In this document: positions 51,779 through 60,089 of the stretch, piece after piece
Numbering within the stretch: the first letter of the stretch is position 1
Layout: each line of letters begins with the position of its first letter
From: Hyphomicrobiales bacterium
GTDB lineage: Bacteria > Pseudomonadota > Alphaproteobacteria > Rhizobiales > Rhizobiaceae
NCBI GenBank assembly: GCA_900470285.1
Contig: UCAG01000014.1
Location: 1 to 64,000 of the forward strand
Reading direction: 5' to 3'
DNA: 64,000 nt
Notes under the pieces: model-generated
The model's input: only the letters and a program-made list of their open reading frames with translations
Databases searched by the model: none
Told to the model about the DNA's origin: nothing
Translations under genes and position numbers: made by a program

Positions 51779-52696
51779 ATGACCTTCAAGAAGCTTTTGC
51801 TCGGCGCCGTTGCGCTGTCCGCAGTGGCAACCGCAACCGCAGCGCAGGCAGATAAGCCTGAAGTGTTCCGCGTTGGTATTATCGGCGGCGAAAACGAAGC
51901 CGACCGTCTGCGTAATTACCAGTGCATTATTGACCAGCTGCCAAAGGCAATTGGCGTTAAGGAAGTTAAACTGTTTCCTGCTGCCGACTATGACGGCGTT
52001 ATTCAGGGTCTGCTCGGCGGCACACTGGATTATGCAGAACTTGGCGCTTCCGGCTATGCCAAAATCTATCTGACCAAAGAAGATGCTGTTGAGCCGATCC
52101 TGACCACTGAACAGACAGACGGTTCGACCGGTTATTATTCGATCATGGTTGCCCGTAAAGACAGCGGCATCAAGACTGTTGCCGATATGAAAGGCAAGAA
52201 GCTTGGTTTTGCTGATCCGGATTCTACCTCCGGCTATCTCATTCCGGTAACCTCGTTGCCAAAAGATCTCGATGGCGCGACGGTTAAAGATTACTTCAGC
52301 GAAACCGGTTTCGGCGGCGGCCATGAAAATCTGGTTCTGGCTGTAAAAGACGGCAAGTTTGATGCGGGTACAACTTTCGGTTCCGGTGTTGGCAGTTTCG
52401 ATGAAGGTTACACATCCGGTAACCTGCGCAAGATGGTCGACAAAGGCCTGATCGACATGAAAGACTTCACAGAAGTCTGGAAATCCCCGCTGATCCCGAA
52501 CGGCCCGATCGTTATCCGCACAGCCATTGATGCTGATCTGAAAGCCAAGTTCAAAACCTATATGATGGATCTGCCAAAGACCGATCCGGAGTGCTTTGCT
52601 TCCACAATGGGCGGCGATTTCAAGTCCTATATCGAAGTGAACAAAGATTTCTACCAGCCGGTTATCGACGCACGTAAGTCGCAGATCGGTCAGTAA
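51779..52696 (+). CDS. phnD: Phosphonate-binding periplasmic protein PhnD
   Basis: The 305-residue product has a signal peptide (KKLLLGAVALSAVATATAAQA) and the PhnD fold: FRVGIIGGENEADRLRNY, YAELGASGYAKIY, KKLGFADPDSTSGYLIP. It binds phosphonates such as aminoethylphosphonate in the periplasm. CAGGAGAATGGTTC precedes the ATG. A terminator-like hairpin follows, probably limiting read-through so that the binding protein is made in excess. Confidence 0.93.
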   Translation: MTFKKLLLGAVALSAVATATAAQADKPEVFRVGIIGGENEADRLRNYQCIIDQLPKAIGVKEVKLFPAADYDGVIQGLLGGTLDYAELGASGYAKIYLTKEDAVEPILTTEQTDGSTGYYSIMVARKDSGIKTVADMKGKKLGFADPDSTSGYLIPVTSLPKDLDGATVKDYFSETGFGGGHENLVLAVKDGKFDAGTTFGSGVGSFDEGYTSGNLRKMVDKGLIDMKDFTEVWKSPLIPNGPIVIRTAIDADLKAKFKTYMMDLPKTDPECFASTMGGDFKSYIEVNKDFYQPVIDARKSQIGQ

Positions 52697-52704
52697 GATT
52701 AAGT

Positions 52705-52744
52705 TGCGGCCAGTGTCAAAGAATGATGCTGGCCGCATTTTTTT
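52705..52744 (+). terminator. Hairpin with T-tract between phnD and phnE1
   Basis: TGCGGCCAG/CTGGCCGCA is followed by T7. It lies inside the transport operon, so it probably acts as a partial terminator or mRNA 3' stabiliser for phnCD. Confidence 0.8.
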
Positions 52745-52751
52745 ATTCTTT

Positions 52752-52857
52752 TAGAGCGTGTTGCGTTTGATTTTTACTCACTGCGCCCGCTCTAACTTTT
52801 TGTTTTGTCGCATTGTCGCGGTCGTCAAATGAAGTCATTTGACTGCGAAATGCTCTA
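52752..52857 (-). repeat. Palindromic intergenic repeat, family I, copy 2
   Basis: The reverse complement follows copy 1 (9946-10050) along its length, including CATTTCGCAGT, TTCATTTGACG, AATGCGACAA and GAGCGGGCGCAGTGAG. It lies inside the phn transport operon between phnD and phnE1. Confidence 0.75.
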
Positions 52858-52867
52858 GGCGGGCCCG

Positions 52868-53833
52868 ATGACCCATACTGTTTCTAAGCCATCCCTGTCC
52901 GGTGAAGCCGCTTTGGTCGAGCAGCACTGGCGGGAGCTGTCCTCCCGACGTCGTACCTATACGCTGCTGATTATCGGTGGTTTGTTGCTGGCGCTCTCCG
53001 CATCTTTGTGGTTCGCCAATGAAAGCAATGCCGGTAAATTCTGGGAGCGTTTGCCGCATTTCTTCGATTTCGTCGGTGATATGGTGCCGCGTGACGGCTG
53101 GGAAGTCTGGCGGGCTCTGTTTGATCTGCCGTCACCTTATTTCGACGGTAGTCAGAAATATGATTATGAGGCAGGCCGCGTCTATCTGTTCGGTAGCGGT
53201 TTTTATATTCCTGAATATTTCTACAAGATGCTGGAGACGCTCAATATTGCCATGATGGCAACGTTGATCGGCTTTTTCTTTGGTTTCATCCTGTGTTTCC
53301 TTGCGGCTAAAAACCTGACAACCAGCCGTGCGCTACGTTTTTTCGTGCGCCGCTACATGGAAATTCTGCGTGCTTTTCCTGAAATTGTGATTGCCGGTTT
53401 CTTTGCAGCTATTCTCTCGCTGGGGCCAATTCCTGCGATTTTTGCGGTTGGTATTCATACGATCGGCGCGCTGGGTAAGCTGTTTTTCGAAGTGGTTGAG
53501 AATGCCGATATGAAGGCCGAGGAAGGCCTGCGTGCCGTCGGCGCAAACTGGTTTGAGCGTGTCGGCTTCGGCATTGTGCCGCAAGTCATGCCGAACTTCA
53601 TGTCCTATGCTTTCCTGCGTTTCGAGATCAATGTCCGCGCATCCACCATTATCGGTGCGGTTGGCGGCGGCGGTATCGGTGAGGCATTGCGCCTGTCGAT
53701 TGGTCATGGCCATCAGGCAAAAACACTGGCGATTGTGTTTCTGCTGCTCATAACAATCATTGCGGTGGATCAGACCTCTGCATGGCTGCGCGGCCGTCTT
53801 GTCGGCGCTCAGGCCTTTCAGTTCGGAGCGTAA
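52868..53833 (+). CDS. phnE1: Phosphonate ABC transporter permease PhnE1
   Basis: The 321-residue permease has the PhnE core from about residue 120: TLNIAMMATLIGFFFGFILCFLAAKNL, the EAA region EGLRAVGANWFERVGFGIVPQVMPNFMSYAFLRFEINVRASTIIGAVGGGGIGEAL. A periplasmic stretch of about 75 residues separates its first and second helices, longer than E. coli PhnE. It pairs with PhnE2, three bases downstream. The ATG follows a weak GGCGGGCCCG. Confidence 0.92.
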   Translation: MTHTVSKPSLSGEAALVEQHWRELSSRRRTYTLLIIGGLLLALSASLWFANESNAGKFWERLPHFFDFVGDMVPRDGWEVWRALFDLPSPYFDGSQKYDYEAGRVYLFGSGFYIPEYFYKMLETLNIAMMATLIGFFFGFILCFLAAKNLTTSRALRFFVRRYMEILRAFPEIVIAGFFAAILSLGPIPAIFAVGIHTIGALGKLFFEVVENADMKAEEGLRAVGANWFERVGFGIVPQVMPNFMSYAFLRFEINVRASTIIGAVGGGGIGEALRLSIGHGHQAKTLAIVFLLLITIIAVDQTSAWLRGRLVGAQAFQFGA

Positions 53834-53836
53834 AAA

Positions 53837-55192
53837 ATGACAGCTTTGACTTTAAACGCCGCTCAGATTGCTGATTACGAAAACCGTTATCCGCAGGTCT
53901 TTCGCCGCCCGTTCTCCAAGCGCTATACATTGCCGCTGATCGGCTTGGGTATTGTGCTCTATATGGCCTATAGCTGGTGGTTCTTTGCCATTGGCACAGT
54001 GCTGTCGGAAGGCCAGTGGGATCGTGCCGGTATTACCGCACGTCAGTGGTATTCCTATGAGGTACGCCCGACCATACGTATGAATGGTGATGAGGCAAAA
54101 GTAACCTATCCGCGCTTTTCGGTACTGGGTAAGAACCCTGATCCGGAATGGGTGCAGCAGGCCAATGGCCGTACCAGTGTGATTTTCGGTAGCTCTGAGG
54201 CGCTGCATCTCAGTGGCAATACGGTTGTTGTGGAGCATGGCGGCGAAGTGCTGAATGTGCGCATTGATGCTGATGCAGCCCGACCTGTTGATGATAAGCC
54301 ACTGCCATCATGGGCAGTGCTGAAAAATGATGAAGTACAGGTGGATTTCGGCTTCTCCGGTGAAGCCCGTATCATGCCGGAGCGTATCACCGTTAATCGC
54401 CGTTTCTTCGGCTGGCCGAACTTTGTGTTCGATACCAATTCGCCATTCTGGGGTAAGTCAGCTGGTGAGGTTACATCACTGATCGTTTCCGGTGAGCGTA
54501 TCAAACCGGAAATGTCCAATCTGTCGCTGGCTTTTGACAATATCTGGAACAATGCGGAATGGCAGCACGGCGATGTCTGGATCAAGATGTTGCAGACGAT
54601 TGTCATGGCTTTTGTCGGTACATTGTTTGCCGGTATGCTCGCGCTGCCGCTGGCCTTTATCGCTGCGCGTAATATAACGCCGAACTTCTTTGCCAATCAG
54701 ATTACCAAGCGCCTGTTCGACTTCCTGCGCTCAGTCGATATGTTCATCTGGGCATTGTTCTTCACCCGTGCTTTCGGACCGGGACCACTGGCTGGTATTT
54801 CGGCGATCTTCTTCACTGATACCGGTACGCTGGGTAAACTCTATTCGGAAACGCTGGAAAATATCGACGATAAACAGCGTGAGGGTGTGAAATCGGTTGG
54901 TGCATCACCGGCGAATGTGCAGCGCTATGGTGTTATTCCGCAGGTAATGCCGGTATTCCTCAGTCAGATGCTGTATTTTTGGGAGTCCAATACCCGTTCG
55001 GCAACAATTATTGGTGCGGTTGGTGCCGGTGGTATCGGTCTGAAACTTTGGGAAGCCATGCGCACCAATTCCAATTGGGCAAACGTCGCCTATATGGTGA
55101 TCCTCATTCTGATCGTGGTGTTTGTCTTTGATGCCATTTCCAATGCGCTGCGCTCACGTTTGACCGGTGATCGCCGCGTCTCACAGAAATGA
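53837..55192 (+). CDS. phnE2: Phosphonate ABC transporter permease PhnE2, with large extra domain
   Basis: The 451-residue permease is much longer than usual PhnE (about 260-290). A first helix at about residues 35-55 is followed by roughly 190 residues rich in beta-type sequence (GDEAKVTYPRFSVLGKNPDPEW ...) that would lie in the periplasm. The standard permease core starts near 245 (MLQTIVMAFVGTLFAGMLALPLAFIAARN), with the EAA loop at REGVKSVGASPANVQRYGVIPQVMP. The long form is known in rhizobial phn clusters; what the extra domain does is unclear. Confidence 0.9.
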   Translation: MTALTLNAAQIADYENRYPQVFRRPFSKRYTLPLIGLGIVLYMAYSWWFFAIGTVLSEGQWDRAGITARQWYSYEVRPTIRMNGDEAKVTYPRFSVLGKNPDPEWVQQANGRTSVIFGSSEALHLSGNTVVVEHGGEVLNVRIDADAARPVDDKPLPSWAVLKNDEVQVDFGFSGEARIMPERITVNRRFFGWPNFVFDTNSPFWGKSAGEVTSLIVSGERIKPEMSNLSLAFDNIWNNAEWQHGDVWIKMLQTIVMAFVGTLFAGMLALPLAFIAARNITPNFFANQITKRLFDFLRSVDMFIWALFFTRAFGPGPLAGISAIFFTDTGTLGKLYSETLENIDDKQREGVKSVGASPANVQRYGVIPQVMPVFLSQMLYFWESNTRSATIIGAVGAGGIGLKLWEAMRTNSNWANVAYMVILILIVVFVFDAISNALRSRLTGDRRVSQK

Positions 55193-55248
55193 GACAAAAA
55201 CTTCAAATCAGCGTTGTCTGATTGTCACAAAACTCCTGTAGGCCACAG

Positions 55249-55288
55249 CTGTCCTGCATGATCACAGCGATCATGCAGGACAGTTTTG
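55249..55288 (+). terminator. Perfect 15-bp hairpin before phnM
   Basis: CTGTCCTGCATGATC is exactly inverted after a five-base loop ACAGC, ending at 55283, then TTTTGG. The T-tract is short. It lies 23 bases before the phnM start, so it is an attenuator or processing site candidate rather than the operon end. Confidence 0.7.
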
Positions 55289-55306
55289 GTTAGCAGGAAA
55301 ATTCCG

Positions 55307-56461
55307 ATGACACGCGACACGCGCCCTTCCGATATCGTTTTTAAAAATGCCCGCATCATTCTTGAGGATGAAGTTATCACCGGTACAATCCAGATCCGTG
55401 ACGGAAAAATCGCTGATATCAGCGCTGGCAATGGCATAAGCGGTGAAGATTTCGGCGGCGATTATTTGATGCCGGGTGTCGTGGAGTTGCATACCGATCA
55501 TCTTGAGCACCATTATGCACCACGCCCGAAAGTGCGCTGGAATGCCGATGCAGCATTGATGGCGCATGATGCACAGATTGCTGCTTCCGGCATCACCACA
55601 GTATTCGACGCGCTGCGCGTTGGTCTTGACGGCGATACAGATATTAATTCCGATGACATGGTGCTGCTTGCCGGTGCGATTGCTGATGGTCAGAACAATG
55701 GCCGTCTGCGCGCAGACCATTATCTGCATTTGCGCTGCGAAGTGTCTTCGCCGAATTGCCTCGATGCGTTTGAATTGTTTGAGCATAACCCGCAGGTGAA
55801 AATTGCCTCGCTGATGGATCACGCTCCGGGACAACGTCAGTTTGCCAGCCTTGAAGCCTATAAGACTTACTATATGGGCAAGCAGAAGATGACGCAGGCC
55901 GAGTTTGATGCGTTTTGTGATCGTCGCGTGGCAGAATCTGTGGCTCATGCAGACCGTTTTCGTAAAGAAATTGCTGCCCGTTGTCAGGCTAAGGGCATTT
56001 CGCTTGCCAGCCATGATGATGCGACACTTGCCCATGTGGATGAAGCGATTGAACAGGGTATTCATGTGGCAGAATTCCCGACAACGCTGGAAGCCGCCAA
56101 AGCCTCAAAAGAAGCTGGTATGGCTGTTTTAATGGGGGCACCGAATATCGTGCGTGGCTCATCCCACTCCGGCAATGTCTCGGCACGTGATCTCGCTTCT
56201 GCCGGTCATCTCGATATTCTGTCCTCCGACTATATTCCTTTCAGTCTTGTGCAGGCGGTTTATACACTGCCGCAATTGGTTGACGGCTATACGCTGCCGC
56301 AGGCGATCAATCTGGTGACCCGCAATCCGGCCAAAGCTGTCGGTTTTACTGATCGCGGAACACTTGCATCGGGCAAACGGGCTGATATGGTTCGCGTTCA
56401 TATGCAGAATGCGATACCGGTGGTACGCTCAGTGTGGCGGGAAGGGCAGCGCGTACTCTAA
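55307..56461 (+). CDS. phnM: PhnM: ribosyl triphosphonate pyrophosphohydrolase
   Basis: The 384-residue amidohydrolase has the metal motif VELHTDHLEHH (for HxH), the carboxylate region and H-containing SLASHDDATLAHVDEA, DHAPGQRQF and MGAPNIVRGSSHSGN. It removes pyrophosphate from 5'-triphosphoribosyl phosphonate to give the PhnJ substrate. The ATG at 55307 follows AGGAAAATTCCG and is preferred to a TTG at 55286. phnN follows within 27 bases. Confidence 0.93.
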   Translation: MTRDTRPSDIVFKNARIILEDEVITGTIQIRDGKIADISAGNGISGEDFGGDYLMPGVVELHTDHLEHHYAPRPKVRWNADAALMAHDAQIAASGITTVFDALRVGLDGDTDINSDDMVLLAGAIADGQNNGRLRADHYLHLRCEVSSPNCLDAFELFEHNPQVKIASLMDHAPGQRQFASLEAYKTYYMGKQKMTQAEFDAFCDRRVAESVAHADRFRKEIAARCQAKGISLASHDDATLAHVDEAIEQGIHVAEFPTTLEAAKASKEAGMAVLMGAPNIVRGSSHSGNVSARDLASAGHLDILSSDYIPFSLVQAVYTLPQLVDGYTLPQAINLVTRNPAKAVGFTDRGTLASGKRADMVRVHMQNAIPVVRSVWREGQRVL

Positions 56462-56487
56462 GTGCGGTTGCAATATTGAGTGACGGA

Positions 56488-57048
56488 ATGAGTGAAATGA
56501 CCGGTATTTTTGTTGCCGTTGTGGGGCCGAGCGGCGCGGGTAAAGACACAATCATCGACTATGCACGCACGCATTTGCCGCAGGATGGCAATTACCACTT
56601 TGTGCGTCGCGTGGTAACCCGCGATGCGGATAGTAATACGGAAGATCATGATACATTGTCAGAAGCCGATTTTCTGAAAGCGGTTGAGCAGTCAGAATTT
56701 TGTATGCATTGGCAGGCACATGGCCTCTATTATGGCCTGCCTGCTTCCGTGGAGCGTGTGCTTGAAAATGGCGGCGTGGTGATTGCCAATCTGTCACGTA
56801 AAGTTTTGCCGCAACTGGCCGAGCGTTTCCCTCGTGTGGCAATTGCCCATATTACCGCAAGTCCGGCAGTGCTGGCACAACGTCTTGCATCGCGCGGACG
56901 CGAAACGCCGGAATCAATTGCATCACGTTTGCAGCGCCAGCAGCCGGTGGAAGCCGGTGATCTGCCGCTCTGGGTGATTGATAATTCCGGTAAGGTGTCA
57001 GATGCCGGTGATGCATTCACCGCTCGTCTCAAAGCTTGCCAGTTCTGA
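56488..57048 (+). CDS. phnN: PhnN: ribose 1,5-bisphosphate phosphokinase
   Basis: The protein of about 186 residues is a P-loop kinase of the guanylate-kinase fold: VVGPSGAGKDTII, then RVVTRDADSNTEDHDTL and GLYYGLPASVE. It phosphorylates ribose 1,5-bisphosphate to PRPP, closing the C-P lyase pathway. The ATG at 56488 is the most likely start; an upstream GTG would overlap phnM, and an alternative ATG is three codons further in. PhnP, the enzyme that makes its substrate, is not seen in the window. Confidence 0.9.
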   Translation: MSEMTGIFVAVVGPSGAGKDTIIDYARTHLPQDGNYHFVRRVVTRDADSNTEDHDTLSEADFLKAVEQSEFCMHWQAHGLYYGLPASVERVLENGGVVIANLSRKVLPQLAERFPRVAIAHITASPAVLAQRLASRGRETPESIASRLQRQQPVEAGDLPLWVIDNSGKVSDAGDAFTARLKACQF

Positions 57049-57070
57049 GCTGACACATTCACATGAAATG

Positions 57071-57105
57071 AAAAAGGCGATGCCGTTTTGCGGTATCGCC
57101 TTTTT
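57071..57105. terminator. Bidirectional terminator between phnN and ccoS
   Basis: AAAAAGGCGATGCCG and its near-inverse CGGTATCGCCTTTTT flank TTTTG. It serves the convergent phn and cco operons. Confidence 0.85.
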
Positions 57106-57107
57106 GT

Positions 57108-57275
57108 TTATGGTTTTTCCTGTGCTGGTCTGTCATCATCATCCTGCAGAAAAATCCGGTTGGCGGCACCATCCATATCCTCATATTGCCCGCTTTTTAG
57201 TGACCATAGAAAAGCTGCGAGCCACATACCGCCCAGAAACAGGGCGATGGGAATGAGGAAAATTAGGATATTCAT
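57108..57275 (-). CDS. ccoS: cbb3 oxidase maturation protein CcoS
   Basis: The 55-residue product has one hydrophobic helix (ILIFLIPIALFLGGMWLAAFLW, residues 3-24) and the CcoS signature WSLKSGQYEDMDGAANRIF. CcoS is needed to put haem and copper into CcoN. It is the last gene of ccoGHIS, beginning four bases after the ccoI stop. Confidence 0.92.
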   Translation of the reverse strand: MNILIFLIPIALFLGGMWLAAFLWSLKSGQYEDMDGAANRIFLQDDDDRPAQEKP

Positions 57276-57279
57276 AATC

Positions 57280-59526
57280 TCAGGCCTTTTGACGCTTGAG
57301 CAGGCTGAGAGGAGAGATCGCCTTGGGATCTTTCTTCTTGCCCGCTTTCAGGCGAAGGGCGTTGCTGACCACGAGGATCGAAGACAGCGACATGGAAAGC
57401 GCTGCAATCAGCGGTGTAACATAGCCGAACAGCGCAATGGGTACGGCGATGATATTATAGATCAGTGACAATGCAAAGTTCTGTCGGATCAGTTTGCCTG
57501 CCTCGCGGGAGATGGCCACTGCCAGCGGTACGGCAGTCAGACTGTCATGCAGGAAGACGAAATCCGCAGCATTACGGCCGATATCTGCGGCTGTTGCCGG
57601 AGCCATCGACACATAGGCGGACATCAGCGCCGGTGCATCGTTCAGCCCGTCACCAACCATCAGCACCTTGTGGCCTTCATTGGTACGCTCGGTCACCAGT
57701 TCCGATTTATGGGCAGGCAGAATTTCCGCACGATATTTCGCAATGCCCAGCTGTCGTGCGAGAGCACTTACCGTCTTTTCTTTGTCGCCGGAGAGAATTT
57801 CAACGCTGAGCTTTTCATCTTTCAGCGCCTGCACAGAACGGGCAGCATCATCGCGCGGGCTGTCTTCAAAGCGGAACGCTTCCAGCAAAGTACCATTGCG
57901 GCTCAGCACTGTTTCTGTGCCGGTGCTGGTGGTGTTTTGCGAATTGTCTTCAACTGCCCAGTCACGGCGACCAAGACGATAAATATCCTGCCCCATATGA
58001 GCTTCGATACCGGCACCGCTCATTTCTTCAATCAGATCAAAACGGATGTTTTTTGCCGGATTGGTGAAAGCTGTCAATGCACGCGATAGCGGATGACGGG
58101 AATAGAGTGCGAGTTCTGCGGCCAGTTCCAGCGCATTCTGATCGAGACTGCCGCGTTCTATGAGCTGTGGCTGGCCGAGGGTTAGTGTGCCGGTCTTGTC
58201 AAACATCACGCTGTCAATTTCAGCCATACGTTCCATCGCGGAGCCGTCTTTGACCATGATGCCGTTTTCAAACAGGCGACGTGCGGCCACAACCTGCACA
58301 ATCGGTACAGCCAGAGCCAGAGCGCACGGACAGGTGATAATCAGCGTAGTGATCGCCACATAGGTCGACTTGTACCAGTCGCCGGTCAGGTAGAACCAGA
58401 CGACAAAAGCCAGAAATGCAGTGGTGTGGACAAGCGGCACATAAAGCGCGGAAGCGCGGTCTGCGAGCTGGCGGTAACGGGCGCGGCCACCTTCTGCGGC
58501 ATCCATCAGGCGCACCATTTCCGCAAGGAAAGAGTTATCGGCAGAGGCGGTGGCTTTAATCGTCAGCGGCGCGGTCAGGTTCATCGTACCGGCACGGATT
58601 TTTGAGCCCTGTGTCACCGGAACCGGCACACTTTCACCGGTTGCAATCGAGCAGTCGAGATCAGAGCGGCCGCTTTCAACAACAGCATCGACCGGCACGC
58701 GCTCACCAACAGCCAAAATAATGCGCATAGACGGGCGGATATCCGCAATCGGCATGAAGCTGTGCTGATTATCATCACCGATCACAACCGCACCGCGGGC
58801 TGCCAGCTGGCTTAAACCTTTAACGGCAGAGCGTGCGCGTTCGCGCATCACGTGATCAAGTGTGCGGCCGATCAGCAGGAAAAACAGCAATGTCGCTGAA
58901 GCATCGAAATAAGCGTGCTGACCGGAATTGAGCGTTTCATACACACTCATACCGAAGGCCAAAGTGATCGCCAGCGAGATCGGCACATCCATATTGCTAC
59001 GGCCGTGCTTCAGCGCATTCCATGCGGACATATAGAAAATACGGCCGGAATAAACCAAAGTCGGCAGTGCAATCAGACCGGACAGCCAATGGAACATATC
59101 GCGCGTTGCAGCATCCGCACCGGACCAGACCGATACGGAAAACAACATGATATTCATGGAGGCAAAACCGGCCACTGCCAGCGCAATCAGCAGGCGGGAA
59201 AGTTGTGGATCTTTGTCATCACCGAGTTCAAAAATATGAGCGGGATATCCGGCTTTCTGCAGTGCATCAATCACATGTGGTGGTTCGATGCCGTCCTGCC
59301 AGCGGATGGAAACCCGTTTGGAGGACAGATTGACACGCGCATAGCTGACTTCCGGCAAAGCATTCAGCGCAGTTTCAACAGTCTGAATGCACAAGCCGCA
59401 ATGAACTGAGGGAACAGACAGGTCAAGCTGGCGCTGACCATCGCCGAGTGTGCGGCTCGCCAGCAGTAATTCTTCCGGACGATAATCCGCAGCGGAAAAC
59501 TGAATGCCGGAACCACAGCAACTCAT
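57280..59526 (-). CDS. ccoI: Copper-exporting-type P1B ATPase CcoI for cbb3 oxidase assembly
   Basis: The 748-residue pump has an HMA domain with VHCGLCIQTVE (about residues 40-50) and an N-terminal CCGSG cysteine cluster. It carries the membrane CPC motif in ITCPCALALAVP, the phosphorylation site MFDKTGTLTLG and the hinge GDGLNDAPAL. CcoI delivers copper to the binuclear centre of CcoN. It overlaps ccoH by four bases (ATGA). Confidence 0.93.
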   Translation of the reverse strand: MSCCGSGIQFSAADYRPEELLLASRTLGDGQRQLDLSVPSVHCGLCIQTVETALNALPEVSYARVNLSSKRVSIRWQDGIEPPHVIDALQKAGYPAHIFELGDDKDPQLSRLLIALAVAGFASMNIMLFSVSVWSGADAATRDMFHWLSGLIALPTLVYSGRIFYMSAWNALKHGRSNMDVPISLAITLAFGMSVYETLNSGQHAYFDASATLLFFLLIGRTLDHVMRERARSAVKGLSQLAARGAVVIGDDNQHSFMPIADIRPSMRIILAVGERVPVDAVVESGRSDLDCSIATGESVPVPVTQGSKIRAGTMNLTAPLTIKATASADNSFLAEMVRLMDAAEGGRARYRQLADRASALYVPLVHTTAFLAFVVWFYLTGDWYKSTYVAITTLIITCPCALALAVPIVQVVAARRLFENGIMVKDGSAMERMAEIDSVMFDKTGTLTLGQPQLIERGSLDQNALELAAELALYSRHPLSRALTAFTNPAKNIRFDLIEEMSGAGIEAHMGQDIYRLGRRDWAVEDNSQNTTSTGTETVLSRNGTLLEAFRFEDSPRDDAARSVQALKDEKLSVEILSGDKEKTVSALARQLGIAKYRAEILPAHKSELVTERTNEGHKVLMVGDGLNDAPALMSAYVSMAPATAADIGRNAADFVFLHDSLTAVPLAVAISREAGKLIRQNFALSLIYNIIAVPIALFGYVTPLIAALSMSLSSILVVSNALRLKAGKKKDPKAISPLSLLKRQKA

Positions 59527-60077
59527 TGCGCTGATCCTTGTGCCGGCTGGTTGTCTGCGGTGATGGTGAATTTACCACCGGTAATATTCACACGGTTGAC
59601 CTGACGGTATGGCAGATCAAGTCCGGCATAGGTATTGATTTCAACCACCCAGTTTCCGTCTTTCAGATCGGCTTCTGCGGTCAGAATATTATTGCCAGCA
59701 GGCATCAGATTCAGGATCTGGTCTTCTTTTTCATTCACCGGCCTGCGGAAAACGGCCGTTGCGCCAAGCGCTTTGACGGGTGCGCCATTGGCATCGGTCA
59801 GGCTGTAGCTGACAATACCGTCTTTATAATCCAGATTTTGTTTCCAGTTGAGCGCGGCATGTTCTTTGCCGAGCTGGGACTTCTCATTAAACTCCTGACT
59901 GGCAACATAGGAGTTCTGAACAACAAGGCCGGACCAGCTGCGGATTGCTGATGTGGCCATGATAACATTCACGATAATAATCACCCCGAAGAAAGCGACC
60001 ATAATCGCAAGCATGTGCCAGCCGGTAAATTCGCGTCCCTGAGGGGCAGGGGAAGACGTATTTTGCTTTATCATCAC
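59523..60077 (-). CDS. ccoH: FixH/CcoH family cbb3 assembly protein
   Basis: The 184-residue product has one membrane helix near the N-terminus (MLAIMVAFFGVIIIVNVIMA, about residues 26-45), preceded by GREFTGWH. A periplasmic domain follows with VVQNSYVASQEFNEKS. It is 12 bases downstream of ccoG and overlaps ccoI. Confidence 0.9.
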   Translation of the reverse strand: MMIKQNTSSPAPQGREFTGWHMLAIMVAFFGVIIIVNVIMATSAIRSWSGLVVQNSYVASQEFNEKSQLGKEHAALNWKQNLDYKDGIVSYSLTDANGAPVKALGATAVFRRPVNEKEDQILNLMPAGNNILTAEADLKDGNWVVEINTYAGLDLPYRQVNRVNITGGKFTITADNQPAQGSAQ

Positions 60078-60089
60078 GTTTCTCCGTTA

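Noticed and set aside
51761-52738. 325-residue minus-strand frame under phnD
   Set aside because: It is a shadow of phnD; the plus frame has a signal peptide and clear PhnD motifs.
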